The notes below the pieces were generated by a model, which did not search any database, was not told where the DNA came from, and saw only the letters and a program-made list of their open reading frames with translations. The translations under genes were made by a program, and so were the position numbers. From positions 1 through 12,633 of the forward strand of contig DNHK01000292.1 of NCBI GenBank assembly GCA_003485905.1: 12,633 bases of DNA, written 5' to 3'. Each line of letters begins with the position of its first letter. Position 1 is the stretch's first letter. Origin of the DNA: Gammaproteobacteria bacterium (GTDB lineage: Bacteria > Pseudomonadota > Gammaproteobacteria > Arenicellales > Arenicellaceae). Below are positions 1-11,074 of this stretch, piece by piece.

Positions 1-710
1 GATAGTAAGATTATCAAGGGGAGTACTTGCCATCCAAGCCAAGCGCCCGCGGCAGCCAGTAGTTTAAAATCGCCAAATCCCATGCCTTCTTTTCCGGTCA
101 ACAAGCGAAATCCTTGATATACGAGCCACAAACTCATATAGCCTGAAATTGCACCGATAACTGCTTCATGGATCGGAACAAAAATACCAAAAAGATTTAA
201 CAACAGCCCCCCCCATAAGAGCGGCAAAGTTATCTCATCTGGAAGAATTTGGTGGTCGTAGTCAATAAATGTTAATGCGATTAAACACCAGCATAACAAG
301 ATTGCAGTGATTCCTTGTATACCCAAACCAAGTTTATATGCAACTAATGCGGTCGTCACAGAAGTGAGCATTTCGATTGACGGGTATCGAGGACTAATTC
401 GTACCTGGCAGAATGCGCATGCTCCGCGCAGAAATATATACGACAACACGGGAATGTTATGCCACGGTTTGAGCTCGTGCTTGCAACTAGGGCAGTGTGA
501 TGCAGGGAATACTATACTAGGGGGTGTCTCGGTTGCATCTTCGCTATCATCTTGTTGTGATAGCCAAGTGCGACATTGGACAGTCCAGCCGTGATGAATC
601 TGTACCGGCAGCCGCAGGATTACAACATTTAGAAAGCTACCTACTAATAGGCCAATAAGTGCAGTTAGCCCAAGCGTAACAGTTGTCACTTCAGTAAGAA
701 TAAAATCCAC
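1..710 (-). CDS. pilD: Prepilin peptidase / N-methyltransferase PilD (C-terminus cut by window edge)
   Basis: This is the bifunctional inner-membrane aspartyl protease that cleaves the leader of type IV prepilins and type II secretion pseudopilins and N-methylates the new N-terminus. About 236 codons are present; family members run to roughly 290. The translation shows a first membrane segment (GLTALIGLLVGSFLNVVILR), then the cytoplasmic zinc site with two cysteine pairs (CPSC and CAFC) around the typical HNIPVLSY stretch. Both catalytic aspartate regions follow: FIDYDHQILPDE and the GXGD motif in GMGFGDFKLLAA. I chose the GTG at 710 because it gives the usual short N-terminus before the first membrane segment; no in-frame ATG lies near it and no clear ribosome site precedes it. 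It starts 18 bases after the stop of the pilC remnant, the normal pilC-pilD order. The reading frame is intact even though its pilus neighbours are broken. PilD can also serve a type II secretion system elsewhere, which would explain its survival. Confidence 0.93.
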   Translation of the reverse strand, partial: MDFILTEVTTVTLGLTALIGLLVGSFLNVVILRLPVQIHHGWTVQCRTWLSQQDDSEDATETPPSIVFPASHCPSCKHELKPWHNIPVLSYIFLRGACAFCQVRISPRYPSIEMLTSVTTALVAYKLGLGIQGITAILLCWCLIALTFIDYDHQILPDEITLPLLWGGLLLNLFGIFVPIHEAVIGAISGYMSLWLVYQGFRLLTGKEGMGFGDFKLLAAAGAWLGWQVLPLIILL

Positions 711-728
711 GAATAGTTTGTTTCGGGC

Positions 729-830
729 TTAGAAAACAGAAGCCATTTTGAAGATTGGTAAATACATAGCCAATACCATTGTTCCCACAATGCCGCCGAG
801 AATAACAATCATTATGGGTTCGATTAAGCG
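729..830 (-). pseudogene. pilC: 3' remnant of pilC (type IV pilus inner-membrane platform protein)
   Basis: Only the last 33 codons and the TAA stop of pilC are present. They read RLIEPIMIVILGGIVGTMVL followed by AMYLPIFKMASVF, which is the conserved final membrane helix and tail of PilC/GspF-family platform proteins (normally about 400 residues). Upstream in this frame there is a TAG at 831-833. Beyond it the DNA belongs in another frame to a pilS-like sequence. The codons just before the TAG read YNFST, which loosely resembles the expected residues before LIEP in PilC, so the breakpoint may lie a few bases further into pilS than the stop suggests. The remnant has no start codon or ribosome site of its own and cannot make a working platform protein. 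A real deletion and an assembly join look the same from sequence alone. Confidence 0.85.
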
Positions 831-1140
831 CTATGTTGAGAAATTGTAAGATGCCATTAAGCAGCAGGCATCCTGCGGCCAGCAAGAAATAACCGGGATG
901 TGTTTTCCCTAGGGTGGTGTCAAATGTGTTTAACCAGGCAATGCTTAGAAAAGTTGCCGCTAACCACATGCGCAGTAAATTGAAATAAAACAGAGCCCGC
1001 CAGCTATCGACTTGCCAGCGCCTAGCGAAGAGGTCACTACGCTTTATATTTTCAGTAATTGAAGAAGTCGGATCGAGCCCCGCTTGTCCACCAGATTGAT
1101 AGGGCAATGGTGTTACGTCTGTCGTAATACTATCTGTCAC
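829..1140 (-). pseudogene. pilS: 5' fragment of a PilS-like sensor histidine kinase, fused out of frame to pilC DNA
   Basis: About 104 codons from a GTG at 1140 resemble the N-terminus of PilS, the membrane sensor that with PilR controls pilin transcription. After a polar lead of about 45 residues comes DSWRALFYFNLLRMWLAATF, a first membrane helix of the PilS type, then a short loop (LGKTHPGYF) and a second helix (LLAAGCLLLNGILQFLNIA). PilS normally has six such helices, a PAS domain and a histidine kinase core, about 530 residues in total; none of that follows. The open frame continues to 691 as a chimeric 149-residue ORF, but the part beyond about residue 104 is pilC DNA read in the wrong frame. 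The GTG overlaps the end of the upstream small gene by 11 bases, suggesting translational coupling. The PilS assignment rests on helix pattern and pilus context; another membrane sensor is possible. Confidence 0.68.
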
Positions 1141-1348
1141 GATTAGATTTTATTTTAACGACGTTGGATTGTGAGTTCAAACTTGGAGCGTAAATCCGTC
1201 TACCTGAAAGTGCTGTTAGCTTGCTTGAGTCAAACGAAACGGTGCCGTATTCATGGGTCACCGGCTTGCGAGCCTCAAATGTTCCAAAATTATCGCGTAA
1301 AGCTTCCTGGGGCGATAATTGTCTGGACGGTGCGATCATCAACATCAA
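1130..1348 (-). CDS. Small exported-looking protein of unknown function, possibly frameshifted at its N-terminus
   Basis: I do not recognise this protein. The frame encodes about 70 residues, and the mature part reads APSRQLSPQEALRDNFGTFE and continues to a basic tail ending NRDR. Its first residues (MMLMIAPSR) look like the end of a signal peptide whose beginning is missing. An ATG at 1368 with a well-placed GAGG ribosome site (1378-1381) reads MHLLGLL and then hits TGA at 1347. One extra T in the run of three Ts at that point would join it to this frame and give a complete hydrophobic leader (MHLLGLLLMLMIAPS). So either translation starts at TTG 1348 or the nearby ATGs, or there is a one-base deletion, real or a sequencing error. 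It lies just downstream of comF and overlaps the pilS fragment by 11 bases, consistent with one transcript. Confidence 0.5.
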   Translation of the reverse strand: MMLMIAPSRQLSPQEALRDNFGTFEARKPVTHEYGTVSFDSSKLTALSGRRIYAPSLNSQSNVVKIKSNRDR

Positions 1349-1395
1349 AGCAGTCCTAATAAATGCATCTAACTTTGCCTCGTTAGCTCCTGATT

Positions 1396-2208
1396 TTAAA
1401 CCATTGTCGCGTAGTCCCCTAGTTTAATTTCATTGTTTTTCGACCTGGCAATACACCATCCGTCTATGCGTTGATAACCGGAGTGCTTTAATGCCTTGGC
1501 AATCGTATTAAGCGTGGCTCCAGATGTTGCGACATCGTCAATGATTGCAAGATGTTCGATATTAGGTAATTTGTGTGCTGAAAAAGCTTGATTCAAGCTG
1601 GTTAATCGCTCCTTAAACCTAAGCTCTCTTTGCGGGACTGTTGCATGTTCTTTACGCACAACGTTTCCCAGGATGGGTATGCCAGATACTTTTGAAATTG
1701 CGGCCGCTATTAGTGTTGCCTGATTGTAACCACGTTCGCGCAATCGGCTGATGTGAAGTGGCACCGGAACCAAAGCTTGCGGTAGATTATCTGAGTAGTT
1801 GGCCAAAAAGTAGTTGGCCGCAGCGTGTCCTAGGCGTGAGGCAAGTGCGTAGTTTTGTTGGAATTTGGCCTTACCAATAAGGGTGTCTAGTGGGCTTTTA
1901 TATAGCCAAGGGGCAATTAAACAATCAAAATGCGGTGGGCTAGATATGCACCTACCACAAATACTCCCACTTTCAATATAATCATTACATATGCTGCATC
2001 CCGCGACATTTGGCTGAATACTCGTGGTGCAATCGTTGCAGGCAATTGAGCTCGGGTCTTGTTGGAATCCAAAGCATATAGGGCATAGCGCCGGCGCAAG
2101 CCAGTTACAAATTTTGCTTACACTGAATTTTGGGAACGAAATACGTTTCCGAATGAGATTGCAGCGGTAAAAATAGTTAGCGTTCCTACAGGTTGAACCT
2201 TCTTTCAC
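1396..2208 (-). CDS. comF: ComF-family phosphoribosyltransferase-like competence protein
   Basis: ComF proteins are needed for DNA uptake in naturally competent bacteria. Each couples an N-terminal zinc-ribbon region to a type I phosphoribosyltransferase domain, and they are thought to act in the cytoplasm on incoming single-stranded DNA. Counting from the GTG at 2208 the protein has 270 residues. Four cysteine pairs form the zinc region: CPIC (42-45), CNDC (57-60), CSIC (71-74) and CGRC (84-87). PVPLH followed by RLRERGYNQA is the family hallmark, and the PRPP-binding loop IIDDVATSGATL is at 222-233. The frame is open to 2292, but the GTG at 2208 is preceded by a near-perfect AAGGAGGT, which decides the start. 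The ATG two bases upstream is followed at once by TGA. In many gammaproteobacteria comF lies next to bioB; here it lies between pyrD and pilus genes. It appears intact. Confidence 0.9.
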   Translation of the reverse strand: MKEGSTCRNANYFYRCNLIRKRISFPKFSVSKICNWLAPALCPICFGFQQDPSSIACNDCTTSIQPNVAGCSICNDYIESGSICGRCISSPPHFDCLIAPWLYKSPLDTLIGKAKFQQNYALASRLGHAAANYFLANYSDNLPQALVPVPLHISRLRERGYNQATLIAAAISKVSGIPILGNVVRKEHATVPQRELRFKERLTSLNQAFSAHKLPNIEHLAIIDDVATSGATLNTIAKALKHSGYQRIDGWCIARSKNNEIKLGDYATMV

Positions 2209-2210
2209 AT

Positions 2211-2220
2211 TGACCTCCTT
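2211..2220 (-). promoter_or_regulatory. Consensus ribosome binding site that fixes the comF start
   Basis: On the minus strand the sequence AAGGAGGTCA ends just before the GTG start at 2208. AGGAGG is separated from GTG by five bases, an ideal arrangement. Most other genes in the window have weak or no Shine-Dalgarno sequences, so this site stands out and supports the 270-residue start over the longer open frame to 2292. Confidence 0.75.
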
Positions 2221-2250
2221 GTCACTGTCGTGGTTTGTATCTAATAGAGA

Positions 2251-2272
2251 TATTGAACCGCGTGGTTCAATA
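2251..2272 (-). other. Perfect 9-bp hairpin in the comF leader
   Basis: TATTGAACC and GGTTCAATA are exact reverse complements separated by four bases (GCGT). The hairpin lies in the 216-base space between pyrD and comF, about 43 bases upstream of the comF start. No T-run follows it on either strand, so it is not a classical intrinsic terminator. It could be a leader structure affecting comF expression, an operator for a dimeric regulator, or chance. The half-site vaguely resembles the BirA operator of biotin genes, but the spacing (4 rather than about 16) does not fit. Confidence 0.45.
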
Positions 2273-2424
2273 TACGTCCGACAGCTTACCAATTGAGTAA
2301 TTTATCACAAGTTGATTAGCCTATATTGTTTGGTTGATAAATGTGTTTTTGACTCAATACCTATCTCTTCACTATCAATATGTACGGATCATTCTGCGCT
2401 GCTTAAGACGCCTATTTGATACCA

Positions 2425-3516
2425 CTACTGGTCTTTTGCGAGTTTTCGTCGTGCTTCAGCAATAGATTGGCATTGATAGTGTTCAAGTCTTGCTTGAAGT
2501 CCCTTTACAATAGCCTCAATAAGTTCTGGTCCCTGATATATGAACGACGTATAGATCTGCAGATAGTCTGCACCGGCCATCAGTTTGTCCCAAGCATCTC
2601 GAGTGTTTGTGATGCCGCCGACGCCAATTATTGGTAGTTTGCCGTCAAGATGAAAAGCGGCAGCTCGAATAATGTCGGTACTTTTATCGTTTAACGGTTT
2701 TCCGCTTAATCCACCAATCTCGGTTTTCTGTTCAGAGGTCAATGTGGTTGGCCGATCAATAGTTGTATTTGTCGCAATAAGAGCATCGAATTCATGACTG
2801 GTGGCCAGCTCACAAAGCGTTTCCAATTCGTCGGGCTGAAGATCGGGAGCAATTTTAAGGGCGACGGGCGTGTACTTTCCAGAAACTTTCTTTAGTTTGG
2901 TCTGTGTGTCCTTTACTCTTAACAATAAGTCATCCAAATATTCGGCGTTTTGTAATTCACGTAACGCTTTAGTATTTGGCGACGAAATATTGATGGTTAT
3001 ATAGTCAACCAATTTGTAAATCTGCCGCATGCCCGTCACATAGTCTTCGTAGGCCTTATCTAAGGGGGTGTTAGCATTTTTACCTACGTTTCCACCGATA
3101 ATAGAATTAGTTCGGCGTCTTTGGAGATTACGTTTATAACTTTCTAGTCCAGCACTATTAAACCCAAGTCGATTGACTATAGCTTGGTCTTCTAAGAGTC
3201 GAAAAATACGTGGCTTATCATTTCCTGGCTGAGCTTTTGGGGTTACGGTTCCTGTTTCGATGCTACTAAATCCCAATGCACTAAATGCTTCGTAGGCGCG
3301 GGCGTTTTTGTCCAAGCCTGCAGCTAATCCAACTGGGTGACGAAAATCCAGTCCCATAAGGCGAGTGGGCATATCGGGGACCCGTTTTCCAAACCAAGAG
3401 CCCAGAACCTGGCTTAGAAAATCTGAGCGTGAAATCCAACCCAAAATCCCTATCGTGATGTCATGTGCTTTTTCGGCATCCAGAGTAAAAAGTAAAGGTT
3501 TTATAAATTTGTACAT
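2425..3516 (-). CDS. pyrD: Dihydroorotate dehydrogenase (quinone), class 2
   Basis: PyrD oxidises dihydroorotate to orotate in pyrimidine synthesis and passes the electrons to membrane quinone. The 363-residue protein is slightly longer than E. coli PyrD (336), mainly at the C-terminus. The N-terminal amphipathic segment (MYKFIKPLLFTLDAEKAHD) is the quinone and membrane contact of class 2 enzymes. The FMN barrel shows GLAAGLDKNA (64-73), IETGTVTPKAQPGN (86-99), RLGFNSAG, and NISSPNT (176-182), whose second serine, 179, aligns with the catalytic base. Further on are VALKIAPDL and the FMN-phosphate motif IIGVGGI with SFIYQGP near the end. Length, membrane segment and catalytic Ser (rather than Cys) all argue for class 2. 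It starts 28 bases after the pseudouridine synthase gene on the same strand, so both may share a transcript with purB. The ATG at 3516 is the natural start; its ribosome site is weak. Confidence 0.97.
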   Translation of the reverse strand: MYKFIKPLLFTLDAEKAHDITIGILGWISRSDFLSQVLGSWFGKRVPDMPTRLMGLDFRHPVGLAAGLDKNARAYEAFSALGFSSIETGTVTPKAQPGNDKPRIFRLLEDQAIVNRLGFNSAGLESYKRNLQRRRTNSIIGGNVGKNANTPLDKAYEDYVTGMRQIYKLVDYITINISSPNTKALRELQNAEYLDDLLLRVKDTQTKLKKVSGKYTPVALKIAPDLQPDELETLCELATSHEFDALIATNTTIDRPTTLTSEQKTEIGGLSGKPLNDKSTDIIRAAAFHLDGKLPIIGVGGITNTRDAWDKLMAGADYLQIYTSFIYQGPELIEAIVKGLQARLEHYQCQSIAEARRKLAKDQ

Positions 3517-3544
3517 AGCGAGAGTTCTTGTGATTGAACGACAA

Positions 3545-4285
3545 TTACGAATCTACGAAATAGCTTCGGTCTACGTACTGCCATTGGCCCTCGGGGAGCT
3601 TGCCTAGTCGAAGTCTTCCAATTCGCACGCGCTTAATTCCGATCACCTTAAGATTGACGAGTTCGCACATGCGACGGATTTGCCTCTTTTTACCCTCGGT
3701 TAGAATAAAATTAAGTTGGTCTTCGTTTTGTACCCTGACTTTGGCAGGTTTAAGTTTTTTGCCGTCCAGTTCCAAGCCGTGGCTAAGTTCGCGAATTTTT
3801 TGCCCGCTAACACTACCATCTAGGCGAACCAGGTATTCTTTTTCAATTTGACTGTTTTCACCAATCAGAGCTTTTGCTACGCGCCCATCTTGGGTCATGA
3901 TTAACAGTCCTTGTGAGTCGATATCTAGTCTGCCTGCCGGGGCAAGCTTTCGAGTGTGTTTGTTATTAAATCGCGTGTAGCTCGAGCCATCGTGATATTG
4001 ATTGTCTGCATTGAATAGTCTGACGGCAGGGACGTAATCATCTTCGGCTTGGCCCGAAACGTAACCAACTGGTTTGTTGATCATGATGGTCACTGCGGCA
4101 TCGCGCGCTTCTTTGGCAACCGATGCGAGCTGAATATCAACATTTAGGGGGACTTTGGATCCAAGCTGGGAGACTACTTCTCCGTCCACACGGACAAGAC
4201 CGGCCTCAATCATTTTGTCAGCTTCGCGTCTGGAGCACAGCCCGCGATTAGCCATAACCTTAGATAATCGGACTACCTCTGTCAT
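3545..4285 (-). CDS. RsuA/RluB/E/F-family 23S rRNA pseudouridine synthase, most like RluF
   Basis: This enzyme isomerises a specific uridine in ribosomal RNA. The 246 residues contain an N-terminal S4 RNA-binding domain (about 4-50, RLSKVMANRGLCSRREADKM) and then the synthase core. The catalytic aspartate is Asp121 in GRLDIDSQGLL. KEYLVRLDGSV (149-159) and LTEGKKRQIRRMCELV (195-210) are the other family motifs. The DSQGLL form after the catalytic aspartate, rather than the DTEGLL common in RsuA, RluB and RluE, points to RluF (U2604 in E. coli 23S rRNA), but specificity cannot be settled by reading. An acidic and Asn/His-rich insert at about 80-112 (EDDYVPAVRLFNADNQ onwards) lengthens the loop before the catalytic motif. 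The gene starts six bases after the purB stop, so it is very likely in the purB operon. In E. coli a different paralogue, rluE, lies near nudJ and mnmA. Confidence 0.88.
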   Translation of the reverse strand: MTEVVRLSKVMANRGLCSRREADKMIEAGLVRVDGEVVSQLGSKVPLNVDIQLASVAKEARDAAVTIMINKPVGYVSGQAEDDYVPAVRLFNADNQYHDGSSYTRFNNKHTRKLAPAGRLDIDSQGLLIMTQDGRVAKALIGENSQIEKEYLVRLDGSVSGQKIRELSHGLELDGKKLKPAKVRVQNEDQLNFILTEGKKRQIRRMCELVNLKVIGIKRVRIGRLRLGKLPEGQWQYVDRSYFVDS

Positions 4286-4291
4286 GAGTCG

Positions 4292-5923
<1,632 letters not shown>

Positions 5924-5953
5924 GCCAGTTATCCTCGGGAAGCCTAAAGATTT

Positions 5954-6637
5954 ATGAGCACTATTGCAGATTTTAGTCTGGATGAACTGCGCGAACATGC
6001 GGTGGATGTGTTTCGCAAAGGCCGGGGGACCCGACCAGACGTTTTATTAGTGGAGGTTGCTGGCGTACGGGCCGTATTAAAGGATCAAAATGCCTGCGAT
6101 CGATGGTTTGCAATGTTTGTTGGTCCGTTGCTAGCTTGGCGAGAAGCGCGCGCGCTAGGCCGGCTAAAAGGTGTGTCTGGCATTCCTGAGCTATTGGCAA
6201 GGCCGGATTCACGCTCTATCCTTATAGAATTCGTTGACGCGGTCGAAGCGAAAAGCTATCCGCATATGGACGACTGGCGAACTTGGTTTGATAAGTTGGA
6301 GCGGCTAATCCAAACGATGCATGAGGCTGGAATTGCGCATGGAGATTTGCGTAGTCCAGGGAATATACTTATCGATAGTAACGCTGAGCCAGTGTTAGTG
6401 GACTTTGTTGCCGCAAGTGGTGAGGGTTCAAGATGGAATTTTATTGCTAACTCGGTCTATCGTGGGTTGTGTGCAGTAGATGAATCGGCTGTTTTAAAAT
6501 TAAAATCTAGGGTTGCACCTGATCTGTTACCTGATCCTGAGGCCAGTACTCATGTAGGTGGAAAGCCGGGTTTGGTGCTACGAACAATTGGGCAAACAGT
6601 GCGTAGGCTTAGTAGAATATTATTTACTTCGAAATAG
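5954..6637 (+). CDS. Small RIO/Kdo-kinase-like protein kinase of unknown target
   Basis: The 227 residues form a compact protein-kinase-like fold. VRAVLKD (38-44) offers the ATP-binding lysine, Lys43. WREARAL (62-68) contains the helix-C glutamate. The catalytic loop is HGDLRSPGNILID (129-141), with Asp131 and Asn137. VLVDF (147-151) supplies the metal-binding Asp150, but the third residue of the usual DFG is Val. There is no glycine-rich loop of the usual form and almost no C-lobe substrate region, as in RIO, WaaP (InaA) and KdkA-like kinases, which act on proteins or on lipopolysaccharide sugars. The C-terminus is basic (RRLSRILFTSK). The gene is on the plus strand between purB and mnmA, where relatives carry hflD on the minus strand. 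It converges on mnmA with 12 bases between stops and no visible terminator. The ATG at 5954 is the only well-supported start. Activity is likely because the key residues are present; the substrate is unknown. Confidence 0.8.
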   Translation: MSTIADFSLDELREHAVDVFRKGRGTRPDVLLVEVAGVRAVLKDQNACDRWFAMFVGPLLAWREARALGRLKGVSGIPELLARPDSRSILIEFVDAVEAKSYPHMDDWRTWFDKLERLIQTMHEAGIAHGDLRSPGNILIDSNAEPVLVDFVAASGEGSRWNFIANSVYRGLCAVDESAVLKLKSRVAPDLLPDPEASTHVGGKPGLVLRTIGQTVRRLSRILFTSK

Positions 6638-6649
6638 TGTGCCGGCTCA

Positions 6650-7774
6650 TTAGCCAAATAAAAGCGGTGAATTCGCATGCATAATTGTTCCTCCACCTAG
6701 ACAGTTCCGGCCTTCATATAAGACAACGGCTTGGCCCGGTGTAACCGCACGTTGCGGATTATCAAATTTCAAATTGAAACCATCATCTGTTTGATTGTAG
6801 GTACAGGCTTGGTCAGCTTGGCGATAGCGAGTCTTAGCCATCAATTTACTTCCATCGATTGGTGTATCGCCTACCCATTCAGGCTCAGCTGCTATAAGTG
6901 AGTCGGACAATAATCCTGGGTGGTCGTGGCCCTGCACTACAATCAGTGTATTTGATCGCAAGTTTTTTCCGGCTACGTACCATGCCTCCCCTGGGCCACC
7001 AATATTTAATCCATGTCTCTGACCGATAGTGTGGTACATCAAACCCTGATGAACTCCCATCAATTGTCCGTTATCGCTCCTCATTTCACCAGGGTACGGT
7101 GGAAGATAGCGCTCTAGGAAATCGTCGAATCGGCGCTCTCCTATAAAACAGATTCCGGTACTATCTTTTTTATTGTGGGTGATCAGGCCGGCGCTTTCGG
7201 CTATAGCTCGCACACGGGGCTTATTTATTTCACCAAGTGGAAATAGACTTTTTTTGAGCTGGTGTTGTCCTAGTGTGTATAGGAAATAACTTTGGTCTTT
7301 ATTGCCATCCGCGCCTCGACGCAATCGATATTGATTTTCAAATTTATCACTGGCGACATAGTGCCCTGTTGCTATGTAGTCCGCGCCGAGGGTATCCGCC
7401 TGCAGTAAAAACTCGTGAAACTTGATTTCTCGATTACATAAGATATCGGGATTAGGGGTTCGGCCTGCAGCATACTCAGCTAGAAAGTGTTCGAATACTC
7501 TGTCCCAGTATTCAGCGGCAAAATTAACGCTAGTCAACTCAATGCCTAGTTTTTTACATACCAATTGAGCATCAGCCATATCTTCGGCCGCGGCGCAGTA
7601 TTCTTCCGTGTCATCTTCTTCCCAATTTTTCATGAATAGGCCACTTACCGAGAAACCTGCATCTCGTAACAACAATGCTGCGACAGAAGAGTCGACTCCA
7701 CCGGACATACCTACAATGATGTGGGTATCGGAAGGTTTTCTATGAGTGATCGGGTGGCTTGAGTCGAACAGCAT
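6650..7774 (-). CDS. mnmA: tRNA-specific 2-thiouridylase MnmA
   Basis: MnmA adds sulfur to uridine 34 of tRNAs for Lys, Glu and Gln, using ATP to adenylate the base and sulfur relayed from IscS through Tus proteins. The 374 residues show the PP-loop SGGVDSS at 24-30 and FMKNWEEDD at about 47-55, a family hallmark. The first catalytic cysteine is Cys113 in [13 protein letters not shown] and the second is Cys209 in [18 protein letters not shown] and [10 protein letters not shown] lie between them, and [10 protein letters not shown] and the C-terminal beta domain follow. The start ATG at 7774 is two bases after the stop of the NudJ-like gene, so the two are cotranscribed and probably translationally coupled. 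In Pseudomonas and E. coli hflD comes next; here the next gene is the convergent kinase. About 15 residues precede the IIVGMSGG strand, a modest N-terminal extension. Confidence 0.98.
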   Translation of the reverse strand: MLFDSSHPITHRKPSDTHIIVGMSGGVDSSVAALLLRDAGFSVSGLFMKNWEEDDTEEYCAAAEDMADAQLVCKKLGIELTSVNFAAEYWDRVFEHFLAEYAAGRTPNPDILCNREIKFHEFLLQADTLGADYIATGHYVASDKFENQYRLRRGADGNKDQSYFLYTLGQHQLKKSLFPLGEINKPRVRAIAESAGLITHNKKDSTGICFIGERRFDDFLERYLPPYPGEMRSDNGQLMGVHQGLMYHTIGQRHGLNIGGPGEAWYVAGKNLRSNTLIVVQGHDHPGLLSDSLIAAEPEWVGDTPIDGSKLMAKTRYRQADQACTYNQTDDGFNLKFDNPQRAVTPGQAVVLYEGRNCLGGGTIMHANSPLLFG

Positions 7775-7776
7775 GA

Positions 7777-8268
7777 TTATGTTTCAGCCAAATCCATGTT
7801 TTGATATGTACCCAAGGGAATCTGTTGACCAGCTTCATAGTCCAGAATAGATTTGATTACGAGCGGGCTTCTGGCGATATAATTATTTTCGATCTCGTCT
7901 AGTGTTAACCAATGGGTGTCCACAATATCCGAATCCAATTGCAGCTGATCGCTTTTGTCTTCAATCGCCTCACCGGATAATGTAAATCGGATATAGGTTT
8001 TGGTGGACAAATTATGCGCCCGTGTTGATGGTAGAGACCATTGATAGATGCCAATTAGGTGGTCGATACCAACTAACCAGCATGTTTCTTCCAGTGTTTC
8101 CCTAATAGCGGCTTCTACAATCCCTTCATCTTGATCTACATGCCCGGCCGGTTGATTTATTACTAGGCCGTGATCATCGCATCGCTCTTCAACCATTAGG
8201 TACTTATCTGCGCGCTTAATAATTGTTGCTACGGTCACATGTGGGAGCCAGCGATGTGTTTTAGTCAT
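7777..8268 (-). CDS. nudJ: NudJ-like Nudix hydrolase with altered Nudix box
   Basis: Nudix enzymes of this type hydrolyse nucleoside di- and triphosphates and, in E. coli NudJ, hydroxymethylpyrimidine pyrophosphate. The 163 residues align along their whole length with NudJ: HVTVATII at the start, [38 protein letters not shown] and RSPLV near the end. The Nudix box runs from Gly42 to about Trp64 with Glu48, Arg56, Glu57, Glu60 and Glu61 all present, so metal binding should be kept. The normally invariant glycine after EE-X is Cys63 (EETCW; most relatives have EETG). mnmA follows after two bases, as in E. coli and Pseudomonas. The start at ATG 8268 fits the family, and no strong ribosome site is visible. 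Promoter elements should lie in the 372-base divergent spacer upstream. Confidence 0.93.
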   Translation of the reverse strand: MTKTHRWLPHVTVATIIKRADKYLMVEERCDDHGLVINQPAGHVDQDEGIVEAAIRETLEETCWLVGIDHLIGIYQWSLPSTRAHNLSTKTYIRFTLSGEAIEDKSDQLQLDSDIVDTHWLTLDEIENNYIARSPLVIKSILDYEAGQQIPLGTYQNMDLAET

Positions 8269-10878
<2,610 letters not shown>

Positions 10879-10901
10879 ATAGTAAGAGGCGCCGCAGTAA
10901 A

Positions 10902-10922
10902 TTGGCCAAAAGGAGGGGCCAA
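10902..10922. other. Short hairpin just after icd
   Basis: TTGGCC and GGCCAA are separated by AAAAGGAGG, a 6-bp stem with a 9-base loop, 24 bases after the icd stop. No T-run follows it. It may act with the stronger hairpin at 10948-10983 to protect or end the icd message. The loop contains an AGGAGG sequence, but no start codon is properly placed after it. Confidence 0.35.
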
Positions 10923-10947
10923 GCTGCAAAGCACGAGCGATTGTGTT

Positions 10948-10983
10948 GGCAGTAAGCTGGCATTAACTTCCCAGCTTACTGCC
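10948..10983. terminator. 13-bp perfect hairpin between the convergent icd and cold-shock genes
   Basis: GGCAGTAAGCTGG and CCAGCTTACTGCC are exact reverse complements separated by a 10-base loop (CATTAACTTC). The structure sits 69 bases after icd and 91 bases after the end of the convergent cold-shock gene, a classic position for a shared terminator. No run of Ts follows on either strand, so it is not a standard intrinsic terminator. It may instead block RNA decay, pause polymerase for Rho, or be a repeated extragenic palindrome. Termination is inferred from position. Confidence 0.5.
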
Positions 10984-11074
10984 CCTGATATCCCCCGCCA
11001 GCCTTTCAAGTATTGGCCTTATTACTTCGTTTTAGAATGTAAGTGGGTTGATGTTCGGCCCTGACTAGTAACAC

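Noticed and set aside
307..594. 95-codon plus-strand open frame inside the pilD region
   Set aside because: It is antisense to the clear PilD zinc-binding and membrane region and has no family features.
691..828. C-terminal part of the 149-residue chimeric frame as a novel protein domain
   Set aside because: The same DNA in another frame is unmistakably the pilC C-terminus, so this stretch is an out-of-frame reading.
2251..2272. BirA (biotin repressor) operator upstream of comF
   Set aside because: The half-sites loosely resemble it, but the spacing is 4 instead of about 16 bases and no biotin gene is nearby.
2245..2315. tRNA-like string on the minus strand (ACTCAATTGGTAAGCT followed by GCGGTTCAATATC), resembling D-arm and T-arm sequences
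   Set aside because: The putative acceptor arms do not pair, no anticodon stem forms and the GGTTCAATA is part of a simple palindrome. At best a decayed tRNA fragment; more likely chance.
10908..10920. AGGAGGGG purine-rich sequence after icd as a ribosome site for a hidden gene
   Set aside because: No start codon at a proper distance opens a meaningful frame before 11074, and the site forms the loop of a small hairpin.
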